Below are positions 32,892 to 41,921 of a stretch of DNA of 64,000 nt, piece after piece. Position 1 is the first letter of the stretch; each line of letters begins with the position of its first letter. Under the pieces are notes generated by a model, which saw only the letters and a list, made by a program, of their open reading frames with translations, was not told the DNA's origin and did not search any database. Source of the stretch: Croceivirga lutea (lineage in GTDB: Bacteria; Bacteroidota; Bacteroidia; Flavobacteriales; Flavobacteriaceae); the NCBI RefSeq assembly GCF_014235875.1, contig NZ_JACJUK010000004.1, positions 62,001-126,000 on the forward strand, read 5' to 3'. The translations under genes and the position numbers were made by a program.

Positions 32892-34592
32892 ATGCCAAAA
32901 TTTAATATTGATGCTGACCCTCAGCATACGTATGATGCCATTGTTATTGGCTCAGGTATAAGTGGGGGTTGGGCGGCAAAAGAACTCTGTGAAAAAGGAC
33001 TCAAAACTTTAGTTCTGGAAAGAGGCCCAATAGTAGAACACGTTGTAGATTATAAAACAGCAAATTGGGACCCATGGGATATGGATTATCGGGGAGCATT
33101 AACTCCCGAACAACGCAAAAAACATTATAAGAATATTAGAACAGGTTTTGTTGGTCAAGACACTGAACATTTTTATGCTAATGATGAAGAAAACCCATAT
33201 ACAGAAGTAAAACCGTTTTTATGGGTTCGTGGTCACCAAATGGGTGGTAGGTCACTACTGTGGGGAAAACAAACCTACCGATGGAGCGAACTAGATTTTG
33301 AAGAAAATGCTCGTGATGGTTACGGTGTTGATTGGCCTATTCGCTATAAAGATTTAGAACCTTGGTATACCTACGTTGAAAAATATGCAGGTATAAGTGG
33401 TGAAGCATTGGGTTTAAAACAACTACCAGACAGTCACTTTTTACCTCCAATGGAATTAAATTGTGTTGAAAAGCATGTAAAAAAACGGGTAGAAAGAGAT
33501 TTTCCTGGCCGGCATATGATAATTGGTAGGGTTGCTCATTTAACCCAGCCACATAATGGCAGAGGGCAATGTCAATATCGAAATCGATGCAGTAGAGGTT
33601 GCCCTTATGGAGCTTATTTTAGTAGTAATGCGGTTACTTTACCCGCCGCAAACGCAACTGGCAATTTAACTTTTAGACCCTATTCTATTGTACAGTCCAT
33701 AATGTATGATGACACCACTGGAAAAGCCTCAGGTGTAAGAATAATAGATGCAGAAACAAATAAAGATATTGAATACAAAGCCAAAATCATTTTTTGTAAT
33801 GCCTCTACCTTAAGTACTACACAAATCTTATTAAATTCAACATCAGATAGATTCCCAGAGGGTATGGGTAATGATAGTGGAGAATTAGGTCATAATTTAA
33901 TGGATCATACCTATCGGGTTGGTGCAGTTGCTAAAGTTGAAGGTTTTGATGACAAATATTATAAAGGACGACGACCAAACGGAATTTATATTCCGCGCTA
34001 TTATAATTTAGATAACGAGACCCATACCGATAAATTCCTTAGAGGTTTTGGTTTTCAAGGAGCCGGCTACAGAGGTGGTAATGCTGCTAATATTAACGGT
34101 TTTGGTGCTGAATTTAAAGATAAAGCTATGAAACCCGGTCCTTGGGAATTTTTCATAACTGGCTTTGCTGAGTGTTTGCCCTATCACGAAAATAAGGTGT
34201 ATCTCAACAAAGAAGTGACAGACAAATGGGGGCAACCCACCTTATCTATAGATTGTGAATACAAAGAAAACGAGTTGGCCCAAAACAAGCAGATACAAAT
34301 AGACGCTGTAGAAATGTTAGAGAAGGCCGGTCTTACAGATGTTGTAGGTTTTGATAAGCAGCACGAACCTGGTTTTGGTATTCATGAAATGGGTACGGCC
34401 CGTATGGGTAAAGACCCTAAGACTTCAGTTTTAAATGGTACAAATCAAATACATGCAGTAAAAAATGTATTTGTAACAGACGGTGCATGTATGACTTCAA
34501 ACTCTTGTGTAAATCCGTCATTAACATATATGGCATTAACAGCCAGAGCAGCAAATCATGCTGTGGAAGAACTTAAAAAAATGAACCTCTAG
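32892..34592 (+). CDS. GMC-family FAD dehydrogenase with [3Fe-4S]-type Cys motif (glycoside 3-dehydrogenase-like)
   Basis: 566 residues. An FAD-binding Rossmann motif VIGSGISGG is at about 18-26, with the GMC C-terminal catalytic segment GIHEMGTARMG (about 495-505) and NPSLTYMALTARAA. Cys227, Cys233 and Cys237 form a C-x5-C-x3-C pattern that matches the [3Fe-4S] ligand spacing known in bacterial FAD glucose dehydrogenases. No signal peptide is present; export probably occurs by hitchhiking on the Tat-borne small subunit encoded 2 bp downstream. Related heterodimers oxidise sugars or glycosides, often at C3. No cytochrome subunit gene is in the window. Confidence 0.87.
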   Translation: MPKFNIDADPQHTYDAIVIGSGISGGWAAKELCEKGLKTLVLERGPIVEHVVDYKTANWDPWDMDYRGALTPEQRKKHYKNIRTGFVGQDTEHFYANDEENPYTEVKPFLWVRGHQMGGRSLLWGKQTYRWSELDFEENARDGYGVDWPIRYKDLEPWYTYVEKYAGISGEALGLKQLPDSHFLPPMELNCVEKHVKKRVERDFPGRHMIIGRVAHLTQPHNGRGQCQYRNRCSRGCPYGAYFSSNAVTLPAANATGNLTFRPYSIVQSIMYDDTTGKASGVRIIDAETNKDIEYKAKIIFCNASTLSTTQILLNSTSDRFPEGMGNDSGELGHNLMDHTYRVGAVAKVEGFDDKYYKGRRPNGIYIPRYYNLDNETHTDKFLRGFGFQGAGYRGGNAANINGFGAEFKDKAMKPGPWEFFITGFAECLPYHENKVYLNKEVTDKWGQPTLSIDCEYKENELAQNKQIQIDAVEMLEKAGLTDVVGFDKQHEPGFGIHEMGTARMGKDPKTSVLNGTNQIHAVKNVFVTDGACMTSNSCVNPSLTYMALTARAANHAVEELKKMNL

Positions 34593-34594
34593 TT

Positions 34595-35188
34595 ATGAAT
34601 AGGAGAAAAGCACTAAAATTTACAGGAAATATGGCCGTAGCAGCAGTTGCTGGGCCATCATTATTATCATTATTTCAATCGTGTAAAAATACGGTTAGGG
34701 CAGATTGGCAGCCCGAATTTCTCATCCAAAAGGAGGCTTCTTTTTTAAGCACATTTGTAGATATGATTTTGCCAGCCACAGATACACCTGGCGCATTAGA
34801 TGTAAAAGCAGATATGTTTATGGATAAGGTGATGGCAAATGTTTATGATGATGCAGGCAAAAAAGCTATGAGAGCAAATATTGCTCAATTTAACGCAGAC
34901 TGTGAAGCTAACTTTGGAAAAGAATTTGCCGAACTAAATAAAGCTGATAGAATTAAAGTACTAGAAAAAGAAGAAGCCAAAGGAGGGCAATTTGGGCAAG
35001 GAGTATGGGGCACAGCGGTAGGTCCTCAAGAACCTGTTGGTTTTTATAAGTCACTTAAAAGTATGACCCTTTGGGCCTATACTTCCTCAGAAGAAATAGG
35101 TAAAAATGTGTTGAATTACGACCCAGTTCCAGGCGGCTATGATGGTTGTATACCAGTGAGTGCTGTTGGTAATAAGTGGACATTATAA
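34595..35188 (+). CDS. Gluconate 2-dehydrogenase subunit 3-family protein (small subunit)
   Basis: 197 residues. The N-terminus MNRRKALKFTGNMAVAAVAG is Tat-like (twin Arg then a moderately hydrophobic stretch) and continues to a lipobox-like LFQSC (Cys near residue 30). The body contains the family's FLSTFVDMILPATDTPGALD segment and a terminal GGYDGC. The small subunit is required for export and function of the GMC catalytic subunit in this family. It starts 2 bases after the GMC stop codon, so they form one operon. It overlaps no other gene; the Gfo/Idh/MocA gene follows 1 bp later. Confidence 0.88.
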   Translation: MNRRKALKFTGNMAVAAVAGPSLLSLFQSCKNTVRADWQPEFLIQKEASFLSTFVDMILPATDTPGALDVKADMFMDKVMANVYDDAGKKAMRANIAQFNADCEANFGKEFAELNKADRIKVLEKEEAKGGQFGQGVWGTAVGPQEPVGFYKSLKSMTLWAYTSSEEIGKNVLNYDPVPGGYDGCIPVSAVGNKWTL

Positions 35189-35189
35189 A

Positions 35190-36554
35190 ATGGGAGCATC
35201 ATTTTATATTAATAGGCGTAATTTTTTAAAGAGTGCTACAGCTGCAATGGCCTTGTCCTCTTTTGGAGCGTATGGGCTAGACTTGATGCATTCTCAAAAA
35301 ATATGGCGTGTTGGCTTAATTGGTTGTGGGTGGTATGGTAAGAGTGATTTGTTTAAATTAATTCAAGTAGCCAATGTTGAGGTTGTTTCACTTTGTGATG
35401 TTGATCAAAAACATTTAAATGAAGCAGCAATTCTAGTTGCTGAACGTCAAAAATCTAGAAGGCAACCTAGATTATATGCTGACTATCGTAAAATGTTAGC
35501 AGAAAAAGACTTGGATATTGTGCTTATTGGCTCACCAGACCATTGGCATGCGCTGCAAGCAATTGAAGCGCTAGATGCGGGTGCACATTTATATCTTCAA
35601 AAACCAATAAGTGTAGATGTTTTGGAAGGAGAAGCAATTTTGGCAAAAGCAAGGGCTGTTGGTAAAAAAGTACAGATTGGTACCCAGCGTAGAAGTACGC
35701 CACATTTAATTGATGCAAAGAAAACCATAATCGAAGCTGGTCTATTGGGTAAAATCTCTCATGCTGAGGTATTTTGCTATTATCATATGCGTTGGAATGC
35801 AAATCCACCAGTAATTGAAGTGCCAAGCCATTTTGATTATGAAATGTGGGCAGGTCCCGCACCAAAGTTACCTTTTGTTGGGTTACCCCATGGAAGGTGG
35901 AGAGCGTTTATGGAATATGGTAACGGAATTGTGGGTGATATGTGTGTTCATATGTTCGATGCCGTTAGGTGGATGTTGGGTTTGGGCTGGCCTAAAAAAA
36001 TTAGCTCAACGGGAGGTATTTATGTGCAAAAAGATGCTATAGCCAATATTTCAGACACTCAAAATGCAGTTTTTGAGTATGATGATTTTAATTGTGTTTG
36101 GCAGCATCGTTCATGGGGAACAGCAGCTGACCCAGAATACCCTTGGGGCTTTACTATTTATGGCGAAAATGGAACGCTAAAAGCAGACGTTTTTAAATAT
36201 GAGTTTATACCTAATGGTGAAGGTAAAACCATTAAGAAAAATGTTATTTATGAACGCGAAAAATATCCTGAAGACCTTAAAGAAAAGCGAATTGAACTAC
36301 ATACTGCTCCCGCTACAAGAGGACAAATGTTAGATTTATTGGCGGCTATAGAACAAGATAAATTACCAGTTGCAGATGTTAAGGAAGGTCATATCTCCAC
36401 TGCTAGTTGCATATTGGCAAATATGGCAATGAAGCTAAATAGACCTCTTTCGTATGATTTTGAGCATAAAATTGTCGTAGACGATGAAGAAGCTACTGCA
36501 TTGTTAAAAAGAGAATATCGAGGGCCTTGGCAACACCCGTACGCATCATCCTAA
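35190..36554 (+). CDS. Tat-exported Gfo/Idh/MocA-family oxidoreductase
   Basis: 454 residues from the ATG at 35190. The N-terminus has a Tat signal (NRRNFLKSATAAMALSSFG), then an NAD(P)-binding Rossmann domain (VGLIGCGWYGK) with the typical EKDLDIVLIGSPDHWHA. The conserved LQKPISV contains the catalytic EKP-type Lys. The second half is the substrate-binding alpha/beta domain. Members oxidise or reduce sugars, and Tat-exported forms carry a tightly bound cofactor to the periplasm. The third gene of the GMC operon, it probably acts on the same or a related sugar. Substrate unknown. Confidence 0.88.
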   Translation: MGASFYINRRNFLKSATAAMALSSFGAYGLDLMHSQKIWRVGLIGCGWYGKSDLFKLIQVANVEVVSLCDVDQKHLNEAAILVAERQKSRRQPRLYADYRKMLAEKDLDIVLIGSPDHWHALQAIEALDAGAHLYLQKPISVDVLEGEAILAKARAVGKKVQIGTQRRSTPHLIDAKKTIIEAGLLGKISHAEVFCYYHMRWNANPPVIEVPSHFDYEMWAGPAPKLPFVGLPHGRWRAFMEYGNGIVGDMCVHMFDAVRWMLGLGWPKKISSTGGIYVQKDAIANISDTQNAVFEYDDFNCVWQHRSWGTAADPEYPWGFTIYGENGTLKADVFKYEFIPNGEGKTIKKNVIYEREKYPEDLKEKRIELHTAPATRGQMLDLLAAIEQDKLPVADVKEGHISTASCILANMAMKLNRPLSYDFEHKIVVDDEEATALLKREYRGPWQHPYASS

Positions 36555-36658
36555 CTACCATAACAACTTAGAAATGGTTTAATCTATGATTGATTTTTAG
36601 ATTAAAAGTAAATGAACCCTTGGTAAATTTACTTCGTAAATGAATTACTAAACATATA

Positions 36659-37678
36659 ATGATGCGTAAAATCTTATTCCTTGTATTTGCTATTTTCCTT
36701 TTGTGTAGTCACGATTTGTATCTAAAAATGGATTCCTATTTTTTAGACGTCAATCAAGAAGCGGTAGTAAGTCTTTACAATGGTACATTTGAAAAAAGTG
36801 AAAATATCATTACAAGAAATCGTATTCAAGACGCATCAATTGTAATAAATGGTAAGAGAAAAGCTATTGATTCAACCCAATGGATTGATAAGGATACTAC
36901 TATCACACAACTTGTTTTTACTCCCCAAAAAGAAGGAACTTATTTAGCTGGTGTATCAACTAAACCAAGAAATATAGCGTTATCAGCAGATAAATTCAAT
37001 AGCTACTTAGAGCACGATGGTGTTTTAGATATGCTAGAAGCGCGTAAAAGGCAAGACTTACTAGAAGAAGATGCTGTAGAAAGTTATCAAAAACACGTTA
37101 AAGCAATTTATCAGGTTGGAAAAGCTAAAACACAAGATTGGAGTGCCGTTCTTGGATATCCCATAGAATTTGTTCCTAAAGTAAATCCGTACGAAAAATA
37201 TAGCGGTGAAAGTTTAGCGCTGCAATTGCTTTTAGATGGTAAACCCTTGCCTAATCAATTGGTGTATGCGGACTATTTACAACCTAAAAATAGCCATTCC
37301 CATGAATCTGAAGCACATTCTCATGAACATGGTGAATCTACGCATTCTCATGATAATGCAAAACAAGAAGAGCATTCACATACCAGTGGACAACAATTAC
37401 GAACTAACGAAGAAGGTATTGTAGAAGTACAATTACCAGAAGATGGAATTTACTATGTGCGTACAATTTATATGACTTCTGTAGATAACCATGAGGAGCT
37501 TACGCATGAGTCTAAGTGGGCTACACTAACTTTTGAGGTAACGCATAAGCATGGTTCAGATACGCATACTCATGATGAAGACCATCATCACGAATCTTCA
37601 TTTCCCAAATGGATTTTTATTCTAGGAAGTGTAGTTTTAGTGGGAATCTTATTTTTTGTTTTTAGAAAAAAGAGCTAG
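36659..37678 (+). CDS. DUF4198-type His-rich membrane-anchored protein
   Basis: 339 residues from the first of two consecutive ATGs. An N-terminal hydrophobic signal is followed by a DUF4198-like beta-sandwich region (about 20-210). A His-rich loop spans about 212-241 (many HSH/HEH units), then another Ig-like stretch, then a second His cluster (about 295-314) and a C-terminal membrane helix (about 318-335). DUF4198 proteins often accompany metal transport systems. The two His clusters should bind Ni2+, Co2+, Cu2+ or Zn2+. The HupE/UreJ-like gene follows 2 bases after its stop, so the two products likely work together. Confidence 0.8.
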   Translation: MMRKILFLVFAIFLLCSHDLYLKMDSYFLDVNQEAVVSLYNGTFEKSENIITRNRIQDASIVINGKRKAIDSTQWIDKDTTITQLVFTPQKEGTYLAGVSTKPRNIALSADKFNSYLEHDGVLDMLEARKRQDLLEEDAVESYQKHVKAIYQVGKAKTQDWSAVLGYPIEFVPKVNPYEKYSGESLALQLLLDGKPLPNQLVYADYLQPKNSHSHESEAHSHEHGESTHSHDNAKQEEHSHTSGQQLRTNEEGIVEVQLPEDGIYYVRTIYMTSVDNHEELTHESKWATLTFEVTHKHGSDTHTHDEDHHHESSFPKWIFILGSVVLVGILFFVFRKKS

Positions 37679-37680
37679 TA

Positions 37681-38358
37681 GTGAAAATAGTTTACCATAG
37701 CATAACTTTTCTTTTTTTTCTTCTTTTTCCATTTCTAGCATTAGCACATGATGTTAGTAGTGCTGACCAAGAAATACTGCGAGCAGGTGGTCTGTTGGCC
37801 TATGTAAGGGTAGGTGCTACGCATATGCTCACAGGCTATGACCACTTATTATTTTTAGCTGGGGTGGTTTTTTATTTAAATAGCTTTAAAGATATTTTAA
37901 AGTTTATAACAATATTTACCATTGGGCATTGTATCACATTAATTGGAGCAACATATTTAGGTGTTACTGCAAATGAACATATAGTAGATGCCGTAATTGC
38001 GTTAAGTGTCTTGTATAAAGGCTTTGAGAACCTCGGAGGTTTTGAAAAATTAAAAATTACCTCGCCAAATTTATTAGCAATGGTTGCGCTTTTTGGTTTG
38101 ATACATGGTTTTGGATTGTCAACCCGGTTGCAATCTTTTGATATGGGAGAAAACCAGTTTCTAGCTAAAATACTTTGCTTTAATTTAGGAGTTGAAGTGG
38201 GGCAGGTACTCGCCTTAATACCTATAATTTTCATTATTAAATATTCAAGAAAATCGAAACATTTTTCAGCGTTCTATAAAGCTGTTAATTGGTATTTAGT
38301 AATTGCTGGTATTGGTTTGTTTTTTTATCAAATGAAAGGGTATTTTATGGGGCATTAA
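37681..38358 (+). CDS. HupE/UreJ-family membrane protein, probable metal transporter
   Basis: 225 residues, GTG start at 37681, two bases after the DUF4198 stop. A signal-like hydrophobic segment ends in ALAHD. It is followed by the family signature THMLTGYDHLLFL (about 42-54) and about six membrane helices with GHCITLIGA and LFGLIHGFGLS in the middle. HupE/UreJ proteins are nickel/cobalt permease-like components associated with hydrogenase or urease. Neither enzyme is encoded in the window, so the metal here is uncertain. The periplasmic His-rich partner may capture it. Confidence 0.87.
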   Translation: MKIVYHSITFLFFLLFPFLALAHDVSSADQEILRAGGLLAYVRVGATHMLTGYDHLLFLAGVVFYLNSFKDILKFITIFTIGHCITLIGATYLGVTANEHIVDAVIALSVLYKGFENLGGFEKLKITSPNLLAMVALFGLIHGFGLSTRLQSFDMGENQFLAKILCFNLGVEVGQVLALIPIIFIIKYSRKSKHFSAFYKAVNWYLVIAGIGLFFYQMKGYFMGH

Positions 38359-38436
38359 AATTGCAAGCAGGCTATGTGTTAAAGCAAAATAGTTCTTTAA
38401 TTAGAACAATTGTAACGGATGTAAAATAGAAATCTA

Positions 38437-39213
38437 TTACAATTCTCTAATCTTCATATTTCTGAACCAAACATCAAAATACCAATTTTGAAGCGCAATT
38501 TTACCTTGGGTATTTTTTCCGAACTCTGGTCTTTCTGCAAAACCAGAACCACTAACTTTATTAAGCCACTCCGGTGATTTAAAATCTTCTTTTGCAGTTA
38601 GAACACCATTCAAGTAAAATTCAATTTTACCATCTTTTTGTTTAATAGTAGAGGTGTTCCATTTACCAGTTGGTTTTACTTCCACTGGATTAATTTGATC
38701 TTGAAAACCATACAAACACCCAGGGCTTTTTGCCTTTGCGGCATAGTCCATATGATCAGTATCTAACATTTGGTATTCTGGCCCAGAATGAAAAGTCTGT
38801 AATATTTCTGGTTTTTCTTGTACATTAATAAAAACCCCGCTATTACCACGAGCAGCAATTTTCCAATCAAAAGTTAATTCATAATTTTCATAGGAATTAT
38901 CTGTAATTAAATCGCCCCTAGTTCGTGACTCGTCTGTGGCGTTGCAATATAACAGGCCATCTTGAACTTGCCACGCAGAATATTGTGTGGAATCTGGCTT
39001 ATTATACAAATGCCAACCATCTAAGGTCTCACCATCAAAAAGTAACTGCCAACCTTGTTCTTTTTCAATAGCTAATAACTGATTGTGAACTTCATTTTGT
39101 TCAGCAATTTTCTTGGTATTCCATTCACCAGTAGTAGATTTTTTTTCCTGTTTGCAAGAAGAATTCAAAATCATTAGCGCAAAACTTAATAGAAAAATTA
39201 CTTTTTTGAACAT
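38437..39213 (-). CDS. DUF1080 (3-keto-disaccharide hydrolase family) lipoprotein
   Basis: 258 residues with a lipoprotein signal ending at the Cys in LNSSC (about residue 20). The rest is a concanavalin-like jelly roll with DUF1080 features: WQLLFDGETLDGWHLYN, NYELTFDWKIAARGNSGVF, FHSGPEYQMLDTDHMD and GKWNTSTIKQKDGKIEFYLN. DUF1080 is described as a 3-keto-disaccharide hydrolase family. It lies about 2 kb from a GMC dehydrogenase/Gfo-Idh-MocA operon that could produce 3-keto-glycosides, on the opposite strand. Lipid anchoring places it in the envelope with those exported enzymes. Confidence 0.88.
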   Translation of the reverse strand: MFKKVIFLLSFALMILNSSCKQEKKSTTGEWNTKKIAEQNEVHNQLLAIEKEQGWQLLFDGETLDGWHLYNKPDSTQYSAWQVQDGLLYCNATDESRTRGDLITDNSYENYELTFDWKIAARGNSGVFINVQEKPEILQTFHSGPEYQMLDTDHMDYAAKAKSPGCLYGFQDQINPVEVKPTGKWNTSTIKQKDGKIEFYLNGVLTAKEDFKSPEWLNKVSGSGFAERPEFGKNTQGKIALQNWYFDVWFRNMKIREL

Positions 39214-39279
39214 GTTTAGTTTAGTTAGAATTGGGAAAATACTAAATTCTTAGTGTAAAGTAGTTGGCAAAAAACATAA

Positions 39280-39310
39280 AAAAAACAGCTCACTAAAATG
39301 AGCTGCTTTT
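39280..39310 (-). terminator. Terminator of the fasciclin gene
   Basis: CAGCTCA (39286-39292) and TGAGCTG (39299-39305) pair with flanking A/T tracts, 27 bases past the stop on the minus strand, before the DUF1080 gene on the same strand. Confidence 0.75.
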
Positions 39311-39336
39311 CGTCTGAGTTAGTAAATGATAAATTT

Positions 39337-39924
39337 TTATGGCATAACCACAGTATCAATAGCATGTATTACACCATTAGAGGCAGCTACATCAGTCATA
39401 ATTACAGTTGATTTTCCACCTTTTGCATCAGTAAGAATTACGTTTTCTCCTTCAATACTAGCGGTTAACTGAGCTCCTTGTACCGTTGTAATTGTAAATG
39501 CACCATCATTGTCTTGAATAGCTTTTACAACATCAGCGGCTTTAAATTCACCTGCTACAACATGGTAAGTAAGAATTGCTGTTAGGTCACCTTTACTTTC
39601 TGGTTGTAATAAACCATCTACAGTACCTTCTGGCAATTTAGCAAACGCGTCGTTCGTTGGTGCAAATACCGTAAATGGCCCATCACCATTTAAAGTGTCT
39701 ACCAATCCTGCGGCTTTTACTGCTGCAACTAGAGTAGAAAAATTTTCGTTACTAGCGGCCACACCAACAATTGTTGGGGTTTCCTCTACTGCTTCTACAG
39801 TAGTTGTTTCTGCTGCAACTTCATTTTCTTGTTCATTAGTGTTTTCTTTTTTTGGCTCACCACCACATGCTTGTACGGCAAAAACGCTTCCTAATAAAAG
39901 CGCACTTAATAATAACTTTTTCAT
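39337..39924 (-). CDS. Fasciclin (FAS1) domain protein
   Basis: 195 residues. A signal peptide, probably a lipoprotein signal (VFAVQAC, Cys near residue 20), precedes an acidic Glu/Thr linker (about 25-50). A canonical FAS1 domain follows (about 55-195), with VAAVKAAGLVDTLNGDGPFT, VFAPTNDAFAKLP, LTAILTYHVVAGE and the terminal DVAASNGVIHAIDTVVMP. FAS1 domains mediate cell-surface adhesion. It is a single gene with its own terminator. It is more canonical than the fasciclin-like protein in the SusC/D operon. Confidence 0.93.
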   Translation of the reverse strand: MKKLLLSALLLGSVFAVQACGGEPKKENTNEQENEVAAETTTVEAVEETPTIVGVAASNENFSTLVAAVKAAGLVDTLNGDGPFTVFAPTNDAFAKLPEGTVDGLLQPESKGDLTAILTYHVVAGEFKAADVVKAIQDNDGAFTITTVQGAQLTASIEGENVILTDAKGGKSTVIMTDVAASNGVIHAIDTVVMP

Positions 39925-40083
39925 AGTATTTTTATTGATTTCTCAAGGTTACAACAATGATTTCAAAAAATGTTTAATAAAAACATAAAAAAATTAAACA
40001 AAATGATAATTTATGATTTTGTTTTGAAAAAGTTTGTTGAAAACAAGATGATTTGTTCCTCATAATTTAAAACTAACATTACC

Positions 40084-40091
40084 TATTTTTG
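40084..40091 (+). promoter_or_regulatory. -7 element of purM
   Basis: TATTTTTG matches TAnnTTTG and lies 15 bases upstream of the ATG at 40106. The nearest upstream TTTG is 28 bases away, further than usual. Confidence 0.5.
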
Positions 40092-40105
40092 CGCAAAACC
40101 ATTAT

Positions 40106-41284
40106 ATGTCCTCAGACACTAGTAAACGGTATGCGCAGAGAGGCGTTTCGGCATCAAAAGAAGATGTACATAACGCGATAAAAAATATTGATAAAGGTTT
40201 ATTTTCTAAGGCATTCTGTAAGATTGTGCCTGATTATCTAACTGGTAGTAATGACCATTGTTTGGTTATGCATGCAGATGGTGCTGGTACAAAATCTTCG
40301 TTAGCATATTTATACTGGAAAGAAACAGGAGATTTAAGTGTTTGGAAGGGTATTGCTCAGGATGCTTTAATCATGAATATTGATGACCTTATTTGTGTGG
40401 GAGCAACTGATAATATAATGTTATCTTCAACCATAGGGAGAAATAAAAACTTGATTCCGGGAGAAGTTATATCTGCAATTATAAATGGTACTGAGGAGCT
40501 CATCTCAGATTTGGCTGAACATGGTATTTTGATACATTCTACAGGTGGCGAAACGGCTGATGTCGGCGACCTTGTAAGAACAATAATTGTAGATTCAACA
40601 GTAACCGCACGTTTAAAGCGAAGTAGTGTAATTGACAACGCCAATATAAAAGCAGGAGATGTAATCGTTGGTTTAGCTTCTTTTGGGCAAGCTACTTATG
40701 AAAAAGAGTATAATGGCGGTATGGGAAGCAACGGTCTTACTTCAGCAAGGCATGATGTATTTTCAAACTATATTGCAGAAACCTATCCTGAGAGTTTTGA
40801 TCCATCGGTTCCAAAAGAATTAGTGTATTCAGGTACAAAAAAACTAACAGATAAGGTTGAAGGCTCACCTATTAATGCTGGTAAACTTGTACTTTCTCCA
40901 ACCCGTACATATGCCCCAATTGTGAAGAAAATATTAGCGACCTATACTAGTGCCGATATTCATGGAATGGTTCATTGTAGCGGAGGTGCTCAAACCAAAA
41001 TTTTACATTTTGTAGATAATTTGCACGTTATAAAAGATAACCTTTTTGCAGTACCACCTTTATTCAAACTAATACAAGAACAATCTGGAACAGATTGGAA
41101 AGAAATGTATCAAGTATTTAACTGTGGTCATCGTTTAGAGCTTTATGTGAATCCAGAAATTGCCGAATCACTTATAGAAATTTCAAAAAGCTTTAATGTA
41201 GATGCGCAAATAATTGGTAGGGTTGAAGCTTCTGAAACTAAAAAACTTACCATAAACAGTGCATATGGCAAATTTGAGTACTAA
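40106..41284 (+). CDS. purM: Phosphoribosylformylglycinamidine cyclo-ligase (AIR synthetase)
   Basis: 392 residues, longer than the E. coli enzyme (about 345) but typical of Bacteroidota. It forms aminoimidazole ribotide in purine synthesis. Landmarks are YAQRGVSASKEDV, DGAGTKSSLAYLYWKETGD, DALIMNIDDLICVGA (the Asp-rich Mg site), GGETADVGDLV and a late CSGGAQTKI, followed by MYQVFNCGHRLELYV. The gene stands alone, flanked by regions without other purine genes. Confidence 0.93.
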   Translation: MSSDTSKRYAQRGVSASKEDVHNAIKNIDKGLFSKAFCKIVPDYLTGSNDHCLVMHADGAGTKSSLAYLYWKETGDLSVWKGIAQDALIMNIDDLICVGATDNIMLSSTIGRNKNLIPGEVISAIINGTEELISDLAEHGILIHSTGGETADVGDLVRTIIVDSTVTARLKRSSVIDNANIKAGDVIVGLASFGQATYEKEYNGGMGSNGLTSARHDVFSNYIAETYPESFDPSVPKELVYSGTKKLTDKVEGSPINAGKLVLSPTRTYAPIVKKILATYTSADIHGMVHCSGGAQTKILHFVDNLHVIKDNLFAVPPLFKLIQEQSGTDWKEMYQVFNCGHRLELYVNPEIAESLIEISKSFNVDAQIIGRVEASETKKLTINSAYGKFEY

Positions 41285-41456
41285 AACCATTTGTAGTTCT
41301 TAGCATAACTTCATAATAATTGACAGCTTTGCTAAAATATTCAATTGGGTTTTTGGGTTATTTTTTCAAAATGTTATAAAATCTGTAATTCAACGATTTA
41401 GCATACGAAACCCTTTGTAATTCTCGTTAGCTTTACAACCCCAATATAGAATTACT

Positions 41457-41915
41457 ATGGAAAGAAAAGAATTTCTGCAAAGCTTGGGAGCAGGCGCTGC
41501 ATTTGCGTTAATGTTTCCTTGCGTTAATGCATGTTCAAAAGATGGTGAAGATTTAGAGCAATTTCCAGAACCTTCTGGAGTCGATTTTACCATCGACCTT
41601 ACCAGTTCAGAAGCTGCACCTTTAACTGAAAATGGTGGATTTATCTCTATAAAATCTGATCCCGCATTAAATTATTTAGATATTGTGGTGGCGCGTAATT
41701 TAGAGGGTGAATTAATTGCAGCTAGTAAAATTTGTAGTCATCAACAAACAGAAGAAGTTATTTTTAGAGAAATAGATGGTGGGGTATTCTTTTGTACCAC
41801 ACATAGTTCTAAATTCGCGCAAGATGGAACTTCATTAAATTTATCCACAACCAGTAATCCTTTAAAAGTATTTAATACAGAATTAAACGGTGATATTTTA
41901 AGAATTTACGAATAA
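41457..41915 (+). CDS. Rieske-type [2Fe-2S] protein
   Basis: 152 residues. A Tat-like or lipoprotein N-terminus (ERKEFLQSLGAGAAFALMFP, then VNACS) indicates export. The cluster-binding loops are C-S-H (KICSHQQTEE, about 92-94) and C-x2-H (FFCTTHSSKF, about 111-114), the Rieske CxH...CxxH pattern. The spacing and lack of a QcrA-like disulfide suggest a small stand-alone redox protein rather than a bc1 subunit. The next gene, a thioredoxin-fold protein, follows after 6 bp, placing it at the head of the ApbE/DUF4266/DUF3570 cluster. Confidence 0.85.
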   Translation: MERKEFLQSLGAGAAFALMFPCVNACSKDGEDLEQFPEPSGVDFTIDLTSSEAAPLTENGGFISIKSDPALNYLDIVVARNLEGELIAASKICSHQQTEEVIFREIDGGVFFCTTHSSKFAQDGTSLNLSTTSNPLKVFNTELNGDILRIYE

Positions 41916-41921
41916 GAGACC

